Shown here: piece after piece, positions 36,123 through 45,606 of the stretch | How positions within the stretch are numbered: the stretch's first letter is position 1 | How the letters are laid out: each line of letters opens with the position of its first letter | From: Erwinia sorbitola | GTDB taxonomy: Bacteria > Pseudomonadota > Gammaproteobacteria > Enterobacterales > Enterobacteriaceae | Length of the DNA: 64,000 nucleotides | Reading direction: 5' to 3' | Assembly: GCF_009738185.1 (NCBI RefSeq) | Contig: NZ_CP046509.1 | Location: 623,501-687,500 of the forward strand | Translations under genes and position numbers: made by a program | The notes under the pieces: model-generated | What the model was told of the DNA's origin: nothing | The model's database searches: none | The model's input: only the letters and a program-made list of their open reading frames with translations

Positions 36123-36860
36123 ATGCTCTCAATTTTACGTATCTTCATCGTGGTGATCTATTCGATACTGCTGTGTGTGTTTGGCTGCATCTACTGTCTG
36201 TTCAGCCCAAGAGATCCGCGCCACGTCGCTACTTTTGGTCATCTTTTTGGCCGTCTGGCACCGGTATTTGGCCTCAAGGTTGAGCTGCGCAAGCCTGAAG
36301 GGGCGGAAAACTACCCCAACGCGATCTATATCTGCAATCACCAGAACAACTACGACATGATTACGGCAGCAAAAATGGTTCAGCCAACGACGGTCACCGT
36401 CGGAAAGCGTAGCCTGCTGTGGGTGCCATTTTTTGGCCTGCTCTACTGGCTGACAGGCAACCTGCTGATTGATCGTAATAACCGCGCCAAAGCGCACGGT
36501 ACCATTGGTGAACTGGTGGATCAGTTTAAACGTAAAAAGATCTCCTTTTGGATGTTCCCCGAAGGAACGCGTAGCCGTGGGCGTGGGCTGCTGCCGTTTA
36601 AAACGGGCGCTTTTCACGCGGCTGTTGCTGCGGGGGTGCCGATTATCCCTGTGGTGGTTTCCAATACTCACGGTAAAATTAAGTTGAACCGACTGAAAAA
36701 TGGCCTGGCAATTGTTGAAATGCTGCCGCCTGTCGATACTCAGGCTTTTGCCGAGCAGTCGGTACGTAAGCTGGCGACCCATTGTCGTGAGCTGATGTCA
36801 GCGAAGCTGGATGAGTTAAATGCCGAAGTCGCCGCACGGGAAGCGTCCGGTAAGCTATAA
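36123..36860 (+). CDS. plsC: 1-acyl-sn-glycerol-3-phosphate acyltransferase PlsC
   Basis: Membrane enzyme that acylates lysophosphatidic acid to phosphatidic acid, the second step after PlsY. The 245-residue protein equals E. coli in length. N-terminal hydrophobic helix (FIVVIYSILLCVFGCIYCLF), catalytic HX4D motif in NHQNNYDM near residue 73, and the substrate motif FPEGTRSRGRG near 142 are all present. The ATG at 36123 matches the family; the open frame upstream carries no conserved sequence. Confidence 0.97.
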   Translation: MLSILRIFIVVIYSILLCVFGCIYCLFSPRDPRHVATFGHLFGRLAPVFGLKVELRKPEGAENYPNAIYICNHQNNYDMITAAKMVQPTTVTVGKRSLLWVPFFGLLYWLTGNLLIDRNNRAKAHGTIGELVDQFKRKKISFWMFPEGTRSRGRGLLPFKTGAFHAAVAAGVPIIPVVVSNTHGKIKLNRLKNGLAIVEMLPPVDTQAFAEQSVRKLATHCRELMSAKLDELNAEVAAREASGKL

Positions 36861-36997
36861 ATTAACCAGGTGGCCGGCGATCCGGTCGCGCTGTCCGCCC
36901 TCAGCGACAGCACATCACGCGGAAACACAGCCCGCGCATAATGATAAAAATGGAATAGGGTCGCTGCGGCGGCCGATTTTTGGCTTACGGAGTGGGT

Positions 36998-38428
36998 ATG
37001 TCCTTCAGTCGTCGTCAGTTTATTCAAGCCTCAGGGATTGCCCTCTGTGCTGCCGCTATTCCTTCCCGTGCCCGCGCAGCGGGAGCAGGGCAGGGTAATC
37101 CTCTGCCTGTTCCACCGCTGATTGAGTCACGTCGCGGGCAGCCCCTGTTCCTGACTCTGCAACGCAGTCACTGGGCGTTTAACGGCAGCAATAAGGTGCC
37201 GGTGTGGGGGCTAAATGGCCTCTATCTTGGCCCGACGGTGCGCGTCTGGAGCGGTGATGACGTCAAGCTGATCTACAGCAACCGCCTGAGTGAGCCGGTC
37301 TCCATGACGGTAAGCGGCTTACAGGTACCAGGCGTGCTGATGGGGGGAGCGGCCCGCATGATGTCCCCTGGCGTTGACTGGGCGCCCGTTGTGCCTATTC
37401 GTCAGGCAGCGGCGACCTGCTGGTATCATGCTAACACTCCCAATCGCATGGCTCCCCATGTCTATAACGGCCTGGCGGGGATGTGGCTGGTTGAGGATGA
37501 AGTTAGTAAGTCCTTACCTATCCCTAACCACTACGGCGTGGATGATTTCCCGCTGATTATTCAGGATAAGCGTCTGGATAATTTTGGCGCGCCGGAATAT
37601 GACCCGCCTGGCAGCGGTGGATTTATCGGTGACACGCTGCTGGTGAATGGCGTTCAGAATCCGTACCTTGAGGTTTCCCGTGGGTGGGTGCGCCTGCGCC
37701 TGCTGAATGCATCAAACGCGCGCCGTTATCAGCTGCGGATGAGCGATAGTCGTCCGTTTAATGTTATCTCCAGCGATCAGGGTTTTCTGCCTGCCCCGGT
37801 GGCGGTGGATCAGCTGTCGCTGGCTCCGGGCGAACGACGTGAAATCCTCGTGGATATGTCTCAGGGGGATGAAGTATCGATTACTGCCGGAGAGGCCGCA
37901 GGGATTGTTGATCGTCTGCGTGGTTTCTTTGAGCCATCTTCAATTCTGACCTCTACTTTAATTCTCTCCCTGCGTCCAACAGGGCTGCTGCCGTTAGTGA
38001 CCGATAACTTACCGATGCGACTTTTGGCGGATCAGATGATTGAGGGGGCCGTCAGCCGCACCCGTGAGTTCCGCCTTGGGGATTCGATGCCGGGGATTAA
38101 CGGCGCGCTGTGGGATATGACGCGGATAGACGTTCAGGCGCAGCAGGGCAGCTTTGAGCGTTGGATCATTCATGCCGATACGCCGCAGTCGTTCCATATT
38201 CAGGGGGTCATGTTCCTGATTAAGAGCGTTAATGGCGCGCAGCCGATGGCGGAAGATCGTGGCTGGAAAGATACCGTTTGGGTGGATGGTGACGTCGAGC
38301 TGTTTGTCTCCTTTACCCAGCCATCGTCTGAGCATTTCCCATTTACCTATTACAGTCAGACGCTGGAAATGGCGGATCGTGGCACGGCGGGGCAGATGGT
38401 AGTGGCGCCTTCAGTTCAGATTGGATAG
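36998..38428 (+). CDS. ftsP: cell division protein FtsP (SufI)
   Basis: Multicopper-oxidase-fold protein that protects the divisome under stress; it lacks the copper ligands in E. coli. The 476-residue product (E. coli 470) begins MSFSRRQFIQASG, a clear twin-arginine signal ending near SRARAAG, so it is exported folded by Tat. Cupredoxin stretches WYHANTPNRMAPHVYNGLAGMW and FHIQGVMF are present without the full His/Cys copper set. GGAG upstream of 36998 decides the start. Confidence 0.95.
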   Translation: MSFSRRQFIQASGIALCAAAIPSRARAAGAGQGNPLPVPPLIESRRGQPLFLTLQRSHWAFNGSNKVPVWGLNGLYLGPTVRVWSGDDVKLIYSNRLSEPVSMTVSGLQVPGVLMGGAARMMSPGVDWAPVVPIRQAAATCWYHANTPNRMAPHVYNGLAGMWLVEDEVSKSLPIPNHYGVDDFPLIIQDKRLDNFGAPEYDPPGSGGFIGDTLLVNGVQNPYLEVSRGWVRLRLLNASNARRYQLRMSDSRPFNVISSDQGFLPAPVAVDQLSLAPGERREILVDMSQGDEVSITAGEAAGIVDRLRGFFEPSSILTSTLILSLRPTGLLPLVTDNLPMRLLADQMIEGAVSRTREFRLGDSMPGINGALWDMTRIDVQAQQGSFERWIIHADTPQSFHIQGVMFLIKSVNGAQPMAEDRGWKDTVWVDGDVELFVSFTQPSSEHFPFTYYSQTLEMADRGTAGQMVVAPSVQIG

Positions 38429-38477
38429 TGGGCGTGTAGCTGCCTTTTAGTCGGGCGGGGAATACTTCCTCCGGTAG

Positions 38478-38503
38478 CAGGGGTCAGGCATGGCTGACCC
38501 CTG
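38478..38503. terminator. shared palindrome ending ftsP and dkgA
   Basis: Perfect 10-bp stem CAGGGGTCAG/CTGACCCCTG with a 6-nt loop, between convergent ftsP and dkgA. Member of the GGTCAGGC palindrome group. Confidence 0.75.
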
Positions 38504-38554
38504 CGGTGTATAAATCCAGTCGTGTTGACCCTGATCTATCTCTTACCGCAATCC

Positions 38555-39379
38555 CTAATTTAGCTCATCCGGGTTCGGCCCCAGCCGATGGCCCTGATCC
38601 AGCGTCGCAATATCACTAATTTCCGGCTTCTCCAGACGGAAATCAAACACCTTGAAGTTCTCCTCAATCCGCGACGGCGTCACTGATTTCGGGATCACCA
38701 CCAGGCCGCTGTCCAGATGCCAGCGAATCACAATCTGCGCCGGGGTTTTATCATACTTTTTCGCCAGTTTTTTAATCACATCCTGATCGAATACGCCTTT
38801 CCCCCCTTGCGCCAGCGGGCTCCAGGATTCGGTCTGGATCTGATGCAGGGCATTCCATGCATGAAGGGTGCGCTGTTGCAGCAGCGGGTGCAGCTCCACC
38901 TGGTTGACCACCGGGCTGACACCGGTCTCATCCAGCAGGCGTTTCAGATGCGGTTCGTTAAAATTACATACCCCAATGCTTTTGGTCAGCCCCTGCTTTT
39001 GCAGTTCAATCATCGCCTTCCAGGCCGCAACGAAATTGTTTTTAGCCGGGCAGGGCCAGTGCATCAGATAGAGATCAACGCTCTCAACCTGTAATTTTTT
39101 CAGACTGGTTTCCAGCGCCTGTGCTGCATTAAGCTGATCGTCATTCCACAGTTTAGTGGTGACAAAGATATCGTCACGCGCCACATCGGTTTCCTGTAAC
39201 GCCTGGCCGATACCTTCCTCATTTTTATAAATAGCGGCGGTATCAATGGAGCGATAACCAACAGAAAGTGCCTTAACGGCGGCGGCGCGTGCCTCATCAA
39301 TGCTGGCCTGCCAGACACCCAGCCCGAGCTGCGGCATCATATTGCCATCGTGCAGTTTAATAATTGGTTGATCTGCCAT
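38555..39379 (-). CDS. dkgA: 2,5-diketo-D-gluconate reductase A / methylglyoxal reductase DkgA
   Basis: NADPH-dependent aldo-keto reductase acting on 2,5-diketogluconate, methylglyoxal and beta-keto esters. The 274-residue protein (E. coli 275) has the AKR tetrad contexts SIDTAAIYKNE (Asp, Tyr), TKLWND (Lys) and LMHWPCP (His), and the NADPH segment VVIPKSVTPSRIEENF. It follows yqhD on the same strand, after a small hairpin, matching the E. coli yqhD-dkgA operon under YqhC. Confidence 0.95.
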   Translation of the reverse strand: MADQPIIKLHDGNMMPQLGLGVWQASIDEARAAAVKALSVGYRSIDTAAIYKNEEGIGQALQETDVARDDIFVTTKLWNDDQLNAAQALETSLKKLQVESVDLYLMHWPCPAKNNFVAAWKAMIELQKQGLTKSIGVCNFNEPHLKRLLDETGVSPVVNQVELHPLLQQRTLHAWNALHQIQTESWSPLAQGGKGVFDQDVIKKLAKKYDKTPAQIVIRWHLDSGLVVIPKSVTPSRIEENFKVFDFRLEKPEISDIATLDQGHRLGPNPDELN

Positions 39380-39401
39380 GTTATCTCCTTATCAGCGGGT
39401 G

Positions 39402-39422
39402 AACCGGTGCATGGCACCGGTT
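39402..39422. repeat. palindrome in the yqhD-dkgA gap
   Basis: Perfect 9-bp stem AACCGGTGC/GCACCGGTT around ATG, 20 bp upstream of dkgA within the operon. Could tune dkgA expression or mRNA stability. Confidence 0.55.
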
Positions 39423-39463
39423 GATGGCTTAAGTCTAGCTGATACACAGATAACGGGAGGCGA

Positions 39464-40621
39464 TTAGCGGGCATCCAGATAAATCTGACGGCTGACCTCA
39501 AGAGTAATGTCCTGGCGCTCACCCAGAGCGGTCAGCCCTTTTTCTTCCAGCTTACTCAGCAGCTGAGGGATGGAAGATCCGTCGAGCTGGTAATCGCTAA
39601 AGCGGGTTGGTACGCCCATCTGTTCGAAGAAACTACGCGTGGCGGCAATGGCACCGTCGATGCGCTGATCATCGCTGCCATCATGCAGGCCCCAGATACG
39701 CGCAGCGTATTGCAACAGCTTCTCACGCTTGGTATCGCGCTTTATATTCATCAGCGAAGGCAGCACAATCGCCAGCGTTTGTGCATGATCCAGCCCGTGC
39801 AGCGCGGTGAGTTCGTGGCCGAGCATATGGGTTGCCCAGTCCTGCGGTACCCCTGCGCCAATCAGGCCGTTAAGCGCCATGGTGGCGCTCCACATCACAT
39901 TGGCGCGCACATCATAGTTCTCCGGATCAGCCAGCGCTTTCGGGCCCTCTTCGATCAACGTTAGCAGCAGACCCTCGGCAAAACGATCCTGCACCCGGGC
40001 ATCGACCGGGTAAGTCAGGTACTGCTCAATAGTATGAATAAAGGCATCGACTACGCCGTTAGCAATCTGGTGTGGTGGCAGACTATAGGTATAGACCGGA
40101 TCCAGCACTGCAAAGCGCGGGAACACGTGATTACTGCGGAAAGCCTGCTTATCGTGGGTGGCGCGGCGGGTAATTACCGCGCTGCGGTTAGATTCTGAAC
40201 CGGTGGCCGGGAGGGTGAGCACAGAGCCGACAGGCAGCGCCTGCTCGATCTCCGCCCCGCCGGTTTGCAGGATATGCCATGGATCCTGCGGATAGAAAGC
40301 CGCAGCAGCAATAAACTTGGTGCCATCCAGCACTGAACCGCCGCCGACCGCCAGCAGGAAAGTAATGTTTTCACTTTTCACCACCTCCACGGCCTTCATC
40401 AGGGTTTCAAAGCTTGGGTTCGGTTCAATTCCGCCAAACTCCTGCACGTCGAAGCCTTGCAGCGCGCTGTAAACCTGATCCATAACACCGTTTTTCTTCA
40501 CACTGCCGCCGCCAAAGGTGATCAGCACTTTGCTGTCGGCAGGGATCTCAGCGGCTAAGTGGGCAATCTGACCCTTGCCAAACAGAATGCGTGTTGGCGT
40601 ATGCAGTACGAAATTATTCAT
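39464..40621 (-). CDS. yqhD: NADPH-dependent aldehyde reductase YqhD
   Basis: Iron-type alcohol dehydrogenase that detoxifies short aldehydes such as acrolein, glyoxal and methylglyoxal. The 385-residue protein (E. coli 387) starts MNNFVLHTPTRILFGKG, has the nucleotide-binding FGGGSVKKNG and AVGGGSVLDGTKF, and metal ligands in the NGVVDAFIHTIEQY and MLGHELTALHGLDHAQTL helices. The start at 40621 matches the E. coli N-terminus. Divergent from its likely activator yqhC, 179 bp away. Confidence 0.96.
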   Translation of the reverse strand: MNNFVLHTPTRILFGKGQIAHLAAEIPADSKVLITFGGGSVKKNGVMDQVYSALQGFDVQEFGGIEPNPSFETLMKAVEVVKSENITFLLAVGGGSVLDGTKFIAAAAFYPQDPWHILQTGGAEIEQALPVGSVLTLPATGSESNRSAVITRRATHDKQAFRSNHVFPRFAVLDPVYTYSLPPHQIANGVVDAFIHTIEQYLTYPVDARVQDRFAEGLLLTLIEEGPKALADPENYDVRANVMWSATMALNGLIGAGVPQDWATHMLGHELTALHGLDHAQTLAIVLPSLMNIKRDTKREKLLQYAARIWGLHDGSDDQRIDGAIAATRSFFEQMGVPTRFSDYQLDGSSIPQLLSKLEEKGLTALGERQDITLEVSRQIYLDAR

Positions 40622-40800
40622 TTTTGACAGTCCTGGTGAGTGGGGCATCGGCTGAAGTATGGTTTCAATTGTCGCCAGCGGGCGTATTTAGCTCAATGCA
40701 CATTTCTGCCTGTTTCTTGCCTGATTCTCCAAATGGCTGGAGAAATAACCGCGTGCGGGCGATGATGACGCCGGTACTCTTTCAGCGAGCGGAAGCAATT

Positions 40801-41694
40801 ATGGATCGACAGGCAATCTGCGCCCGACTGGCGCAACAGGTCATCGGCCTGGTGACAAACGAGAAAGCAGAGCTGGCGCCGGTGCCGGGGATCAGCCTGA
40901 TCTACGCTGACCGCTACTGGTCGCGCCAGCCGGTGATGTATCAGCCCGCTATCGTGATCCTGTTCCAGGGCCAGAAAACCGGCTACCTCGGTAACAGCGT
41001 ATTCCAGTATGACGCCACCAAATATCTGATGCTTACCGTCCCGCTGCCGTTTGAGTGTGAAACGTTTGCCACGCCGGAAAAGCCGCTGGCGGGGATTTCC
41101 CTGCGCGTGGATGCCCTTAAACTTCAGGATCTGCTGATTGATATTGGTGATGATGATGGTTTCCACCCGGAACCACAGACCCGTGGCATTCACTCTGCGC
41201 TGTTGACCGGGGAGATGCTGTGCGCCACCGAACGGCTGCTGGACGTGATGAGCCATCCGCGTGATGCCCGCGTGCTGGGGCCGCAGATTGTGCGCGAAAT
41301 TCTCTATCACGTATTACAGGGGCCATGCGGAGGTGCGCTGCTGGCGCTGGTCAGCCGCCAGACGCAATTCAGCCAGATTGCCCGCGCGCTGCGCCGTATA
41401 GAACACCATTTCACCGATAATCTCAGCGTTGACCTGCTGGCGGCGGAAGCCAATATGAGCGTTTCTGCCTTTCATCATAACTTTAAAGCGGTTACCAGCA
41501 CTTCCCCGTTGCAGTACCTGAAAAGCTATCGTCTGCATCAGGCGCGTATGATGATGTTGCAGGAAGGGATGAAGGCCAGCGTGGCTGCAATGAAAGTCGG
41601 TTATGAGAGTCCGTCGCAGTTTTCCCGCGAATTTAAACGCTATTTTGGCGTGACGCCGGGAGAAGAGATGACCCGAATGCGCCAGGTGGGGTAG
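40801..41694 (+). CDS. yqhC: AraC-family activator YqhC
   Basis: Transcription activator that senses aldehydes and switches on yqhD-dkgA. About 297 residues from the ATG at 40801 (MDRQAICARLAQQ). It has an AraC type-N cupin-like N-terminal domain (MYQPAIVILFQGQKTGYL, VPLPFECETFATPE) and a C-terminal double helix-turn-helix (LAAEANMSVSAFHHNF, MKVGYESPSQFSREFKRYFGVTPGE). An upstream in-frame ATG pair at 40762 could add 13 residues. The layout, facing yqhD, is that of E. coli. Confidence 0.93.
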   Translation: MDRQAICARLAQQVIGLVTNEKAELAPVPGISLIYADRYWSRQPVMYQPAIVILFQGQKTGYLGNSVFQYDATKYLMLTVPLPFECETFATPEKPLAGISLRVDALKLQDLLIDIGDDDGFHPEPQTRGIHSALLTGEMLCATERLLDVMSHPRDARVLGPQIVREILYHVLQGPCGGALLALVSRQTQFSQIARALRRIEHHFTDNLSVDLLAAEANMSVSAFHHNFKAVTSTSPLQYLKSYRLHQARMMMLQEGMKASVAAMKVGYESPSQFSREFKRYFGVTPGEEMTRMRQVG

Positions 41695-41904
41695 GGATAT
41701 AATCCTGCGGGGGGCATTATATCAAAGGTTTACGGGCTAAAACATCAACAACATATTGATAAATAGTAAAAAAATCTAAATAAAAGAAATTATTGAGAAG
41801 ATAGGTAAAAAGCCATATATTGGCCGCGTTTTATTCATGGTAGCCATACTTAATTTTAAAATATTCAACTGCGGTGTTACTCACACCCCGGTTGTAGGAG
41901 AGAT

Positions 41905-43290
41905 ATGATGACGGATAAAGTCCGTATTGATACTTTAGATGCTAAATCTTTTGATGGTAACAATGAGGCCTATTTAGCCAGACAGGCTGAGTTTGAATCT
42001 AATGTAAGGAGCTATCCACGTAAATTGCCGTTTGCAATTGCGAAAGCTCAGGGTGTTTGGATCACTGACGTTGAAAATAATCAATATCTTGACTGCCTTG
42101 CTGGCGCGGGAACGCTGGCTCTTGGACATAACCATCCGGACGTTTTACAGAGCATCCAGAATGTCATTACCAGCGGCTTGCCGTTACATACTCTTGATCT
42201 GACCACGCCGTTAAAAGATCAGTTCTCAGAATACCTGCTCTCATTACTGCCAGAACAGGGTAAAGAGTACTGCCTGCAATTCACCGGCCCTTCCGGTGCG
42301 GATGCCGTTGAAGCTGCGCTGAAACTGGCGAAGAAATACACCGGCCGCGCTGGCGTAATCAGCTTCTCCGGCGGCTACCACGGTATGACCCACGGTGCAC
42401 TCTCGGTGACCGGTAACCTGTCACCGAAAGAAGCCGTCGACGGCATGATGCCGGAAGTGCAGTTTATGCCTTACCCGCACCTGTACCGCTGCCCGCTGGG
42501 CATTGGCGGTGATGCTGGCGTTAAAGCATTAACTTACTACTTCGAAAACCTGATCAATGACGTTGAGAGCGGCGTACGCAAACCTGCGGCGGTGATTCTG
42601 GAAGCGGTTCAGGGAGAAGGCGGCGTTAACCCGGCACCGATCGAGTGGCTGCAACGCATTCGTAAAGTGACCGAAGAGCACGGCATTCTGCTGATCATCG
42701 ATGAAGTTCAGGCTGGCTTTGCCCGTACCGGCAAATTCTTCGCCTTCGAGCACGCTGGCATTCAGCCAGATATTATCGTGATGTCAAAAGCAGTCGGCGG
42801 CGGTCTGCCACTGGCAGTGCTGGGCATTAAGAAGAAATTTGATGCCTGGTCCCCTGGCCACCATACCGGCACTTTCCGTGGCAACCAGCTGGCGATGGCT
42901 ACCGGCCTGACCACGCTGAAGATTCTGAAAGACAACAACGTTGCCGCTAAAGTCGCGGAGCAGGGCGAGTGGCTGAAAGGTCAGCTGGCTGAACTGCAAA
43001 AACGTTACCCGGTGATTGGTCACGTTCGCGGCCTGGGCCTGATGATCGGTATCGAGATTGTTAAGCCGCAGGAAGCGCAGGATCAGATGGGCTGCTACCC
43101 GGCTGATGGCGATCTGTCGGCTCTGATCCAGAAAAAATGCTTCGAAAATGGTCTGATCCTGGAGCGCGGTGGTCGTAACGGTTGTGTACTGCGTCTGCTG
43201 CCATCCCTGTTGATCTCCAATCAGGAACTGGGTGTTTTCCTGGATAAATTTGAACTTGCGCTGCTCTCTTCTGGCGTAAAACCTGTCTGA
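41905..43290 (+). CDS. dat: diaminobutyrate-2-oxoglutarate transaminase
   Basis: Class III PLP aminotransferase making L-2,4-diaminobutyrate from aspartate semialdehyde and glutamate. The 461-residue protein shows LAGAGTLALGHNHP, TGPSGADAVEAALKLAKKYTGR, LLIIDEVQAGFARTG and the PLP lysine in VMSKAVGGGLP. GGAGAG lies just before the ATG pair at 41905. It is followed after 14 bp by ddc, together a two-step route to 1,3-diaminopropane. The 210-bp gap upstream is AT-rich and probably contains the promoter. Confidence 0.95.
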   Translation: MMTDKVRIDTLDAKSFDGNNEAYLARQAEFESNVRSYPRKLPFAIAKAQGVWITDVENNQYLDCLAGAGTLALGHNHPDVLQSIQNVITSGLPLHTLDLTTPLKDQFSEYLLSLLPEQGKEYCLQFTGPSGADAVEAALKLAKKYTGRAGVISFSGGYHGMTHGALSVTGNLSPKEAVDGMMPEVQFMPYPHLYRCPLGIGGDAGVKALTYYFENLINDVESGVRKPAAVILEAVQGEGGVNPAPIEWLQRIRKVTEEHGILLIIDEVQAGFARTGKFFAFEHAGIQPDIIVMSKAVGGGLPLAVLGIKKKFDAWSPGHHTGTFRGNQLAMATGLTTLKILKDNNVAAKVAEQGEWLKGQLAELQKRYPVIGHVRGLGLMIGIEIVKPQEAQDQMGCYPADGDLSALIQKKCFENGLILERGGRNGCVLRLLPSLLISNQELGVFLDKFELALLSSGVKPV

Positions 43291-43304
43291 CTGGAGTTAA
43301 GTTG

Positions 43305-44768
43305 ATGTCCCGGTTAAACCCGATACTGGCCGCCTCGGCGCAAAGCACCGATGCGTACCAGCAAGCGATCAAACAGACCAGCGAAGCCGTGGTGCAGTGG
43401 CTGCAACAGCCTGAAATGTACCAAGGTAAAAGCGTTGCTGAACTGCGTGAACGCATCCAGCTGGACTTCACCTCTCAGGGCCTGGGTAACCAGGCCGCGA
43501 TCGAGCGTGCGGTTGAGTTCTTCTTAAAAGACAGCCTGTCGGTTCATCACCCGCAGTGTGTCGCGCATCTTCACTGCCCGAGCCTGGTGGTTAGCCAGGC
43601 CGCTGAAGTGCTGATTAACGCCACCAACCAGAGTATGGACTCCTGGGATCAAAGTCCGTCAGCTACCATCATTGAGATGAAGCTGATCGAATGGCTGCGA
43701 ACTAAGGTGGGTTATCCGGCGGGTGACGCTGGCGTGTTCACCAGCGGCGGCACCCAGAGCAATCTGATGGGGCTGATGCTGGCGCGCGATGCGTACTTTG
43801 CCCGTCAGGGGCACTCTGTTCAGCAGGATGGCCTGCCGGGCGACCTGCGTAAGATCAAAGTGCTCTGTTCTGAAAATGCCCACTTCTCCGTGCAGAAAAA
43901 TATGGCGCTGATGGGGCTGGGCTACCAGGCCGTCACCCTGGTGAAAACCGACCGCTTTGCGCGGATGGACATCAACGATCTGGCCGAAAAAGTGGCACAG
44001 GCGCAGGCTAACGGCGAACATATTCTGGCGATTGTGGCCACCGCAGGCACAACCGACGCGGGCGCTATTGACCCGCTGCCAGCGATTGCTGAACTGGCGG
44101 CAAAACATCAGATCTGGGTTCACGTGGATGCGGCATGGGGCGGCGCGCTGTTGCTGTCTGACAAATACCGCGACTATCTGGACGGCATTGAGCTGGTGGA
44201 CTCCATTACTCTGGACTTCCACAAGCAGTTCTTCCAGACCATCAGCTGTGGCGCCTTCCTGTTAAAAGATGCCCGTCACTATGAACTGATGCGCTATCAG
44301 GCCGCTTACCTGAACTCTGAGTTTGACGAAGCGCAGGGCGTACCAAACCTGGTATCCAAATCGTTGCAGACCACCCGCCGTTTTGATGCATTGAAACTGT
44401 GGATGGGCCTGGAAGCGTTAGGTCAGCAGCAGTATGCTGAGATCATCGACCACGGTGTGACCCTGGCGCAGCAGGTAGCGGAGTATGTCACCGGCCAGCC
44501 TTCGCTGGAGCTGGTTATGCAGCCGCAGCTGGCAAGCGTGCTGTTCCGCTATCGTCCGGCCTCGCTGGCGGGCGCTGACGATGCGGCCATTGCACTGCTG
44601 AATCAGAAAATTGGCGATGCGCTGCTGGATTCCGGCCGTGCCAACGTGGGTGTGACGGAGTCTGACGGGGTAACCTGCCTGAAGATGACGTTACTAAATC
44701 CAACCGTGACCTTGCAGGATATTAAAGTCCTGCTGGCACTGGTTGAGAAAACCGCAGAGCAGCTGTAA
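43305..44768 (+). CDS. ddc: L-2,4-diaminobutyrate decarboxylase
   Basis: Group II PLP decarboxylase that turns diaminobutyrate into 1,3-diaminopropane. The 487-residue protein has the active-site segment HVDAAWGGALLLSDKY and the PLP lysine in TLDFHKQFFQTISCGAF near residue 300. ATG at 43305 is chosen over a TTG directly before it because GGAG is 8 nt upstream. Second gene of dat-ddc; ends before a strong terminator. Confidence 0.94.
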   Translation: MSRLNPILAASAQSTDAYQQAIKQTSEAVVQWLQQPEMYQGKSVAELRERIQLDFTSQGLGNQAAIERAVEFFLKDSLSVHHPQCVAHLHCPSLVVSQAAEVLINATNQSMDSWDQSPSATIIEMKLIEWLRTKVGYPAGDAGVFTSGGTQSNLMGLMLARDAYFARQGHSVQQDGLPGDLRKIKVLCSENAHFSVQKNMALMGLGYQAVTLVKTDRFARMDINDLAEKVAQAQANGEHILAIVATAGTTDAGAIDPLPAIAELAAKHQIWVHVDAAWGGALLLSDKYRDYLDGIELVDSITLDFHKQFFQTISCGAFLLKDARHYELMRYQAAYLNSEFDEAQGVPNLVSKSLQTTRRFDALKLWMGLEALGQQQYAEIIDHGVTLAQQVAEYVTGQPSLELVMQPQLASVLFRYRPASLAGADDAAIALLNQKIGDALLDSGRANVGVTESDGVTCLKMTLLNPTVTLQDIKVLLALVEKTAEQL

Positions 44769-44811
44769 CAGGTTTAAGAGCGGGGTAAGGGCAATCGCTG
44801 TTGCCCCGTTG

Positions 44812-45483
44812 TCAGACTGGCCCGGTGATTACCGGGCTTTTTTCCCTTTGCATACCAACGCAATACTGCCAATCAGGCCCAAAGATAGCATCACCAGCGG
44901 CAGGATCATCAGGCAGGCCATCCTGATCTTCATGGCGTTTAATAAACGGCACCTGACTGATGCTGTAGCCGAAGCCCACCAGAATCGTTACCCAAAGCAG
45001 CCCACTCAGCCAGTTAAAAAGCTGAAAGCGGCCATTCTTCAGGCCCGAAATACCCGCCAGCGTTGGCAGAATTGTACGAATAAAGGCCAGAAAACGGCCG
45101 ATCAGCAGTGCCATCAGACCGTGGCGATTAAACAGATTCCAGGCACGCTGATGATACTGTGCCGGCAGATGCAGCAGCCAGCCTTTAACCAGCCGTGTAT
45201 TGCCCAGCCAGCGCCCCTGAATATAGCCCAGCCAGCAGCCCAGACTGGCGGCCGTCGTGAGAATAAGCAGGGTCGGGATAAAGTCCATTACACCTTTGGC
45301 GATCATCGCACCTGCCAGCAGCAGCAGGCTGTCACCCGGTAAAAATGCGGCGGGTAACAGACCGTTTTCTAAAAGCAGCGTCAGGAACATAATTCCGTAA
45401 ACAATCCAAATCACATCAGGATTGGCCAGCGCGGCAAAATCCTGATGCCAGAGCGCCGTAACAATCTCTTGTAGTACACCCAT
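44812..45483 (-). CDS. yghB: DedA-family membrane protein YghB, C-terminus frameshifted
   Basis: DedA/SNARE-associated inner-membrane protein needed, with its paralogue YqjA, for normal division and proton-linked transport in E. coli. Residues 1-183 match well: MGVLQEIVTALWHQDFAALANP, ENGLLPAAFLPGDSLLLLAGA, SLGCWLGYIQGRWLGNT, GRFLAFIRTILPTLAGISG, VPFIKRHEDQ. After HEDQ the sequence becomes hydrophilic (DGLPDDPAAGDAIFG...). Dropping one base near 44922 restores a hydrophobic helix (MACLMILPLVMLSLGLIGS) ending KGKKAR at a stop inside the 44820-44843 hairpin. As written, the last membrane helix is lost, so function may be impaired. A sequencing error would explain it equally. Confidence 0.85.
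   Translation of the reverse strand: MGVLQEIVTALWHQDFAALANPDVIWIVYGIMFLTLLLENGLLPAAFLPGDSLLLLAGAMIAKGVMDFIPTLLILTTAASLGCWLGYIQGRWLGNTRLVKGWLLHLPAQYHQRAWNLFNRHGLMALLIGRFLAFIRTILPTLAGISGLKNGRFQLFNWLSGLLWVTILVGFGYSISQVPFIKRHEDQDGLPDDPAAGDAIFGPDWQYCVGMQREKSPVITGPV
44820..44843 (+). terminator. dat-ddc terminator
   Basis: GCCCGG/CCGGGC stem, 6-nt loop, then six Ts: a canonical intrinsic terminator on the plus strand. The loop also contains a TAA on the minus strand that appears to be the ancestral stop of yghB. A weaker GGGCAA/TTGCCC stem lies just before it. Confidence 0.85.
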
Positions 45484-45606
45484 TCCTCATCCAGCCTTGA
45501 CGCGATTAAAAACCTTGTGGTTAGTGTAACTGTAAATATCTTTCAACACCTTGATCAAAGGCGCGAACCCACAACGCCGTTGATCAATTGTTGATACTCG
45601 CCGTAT

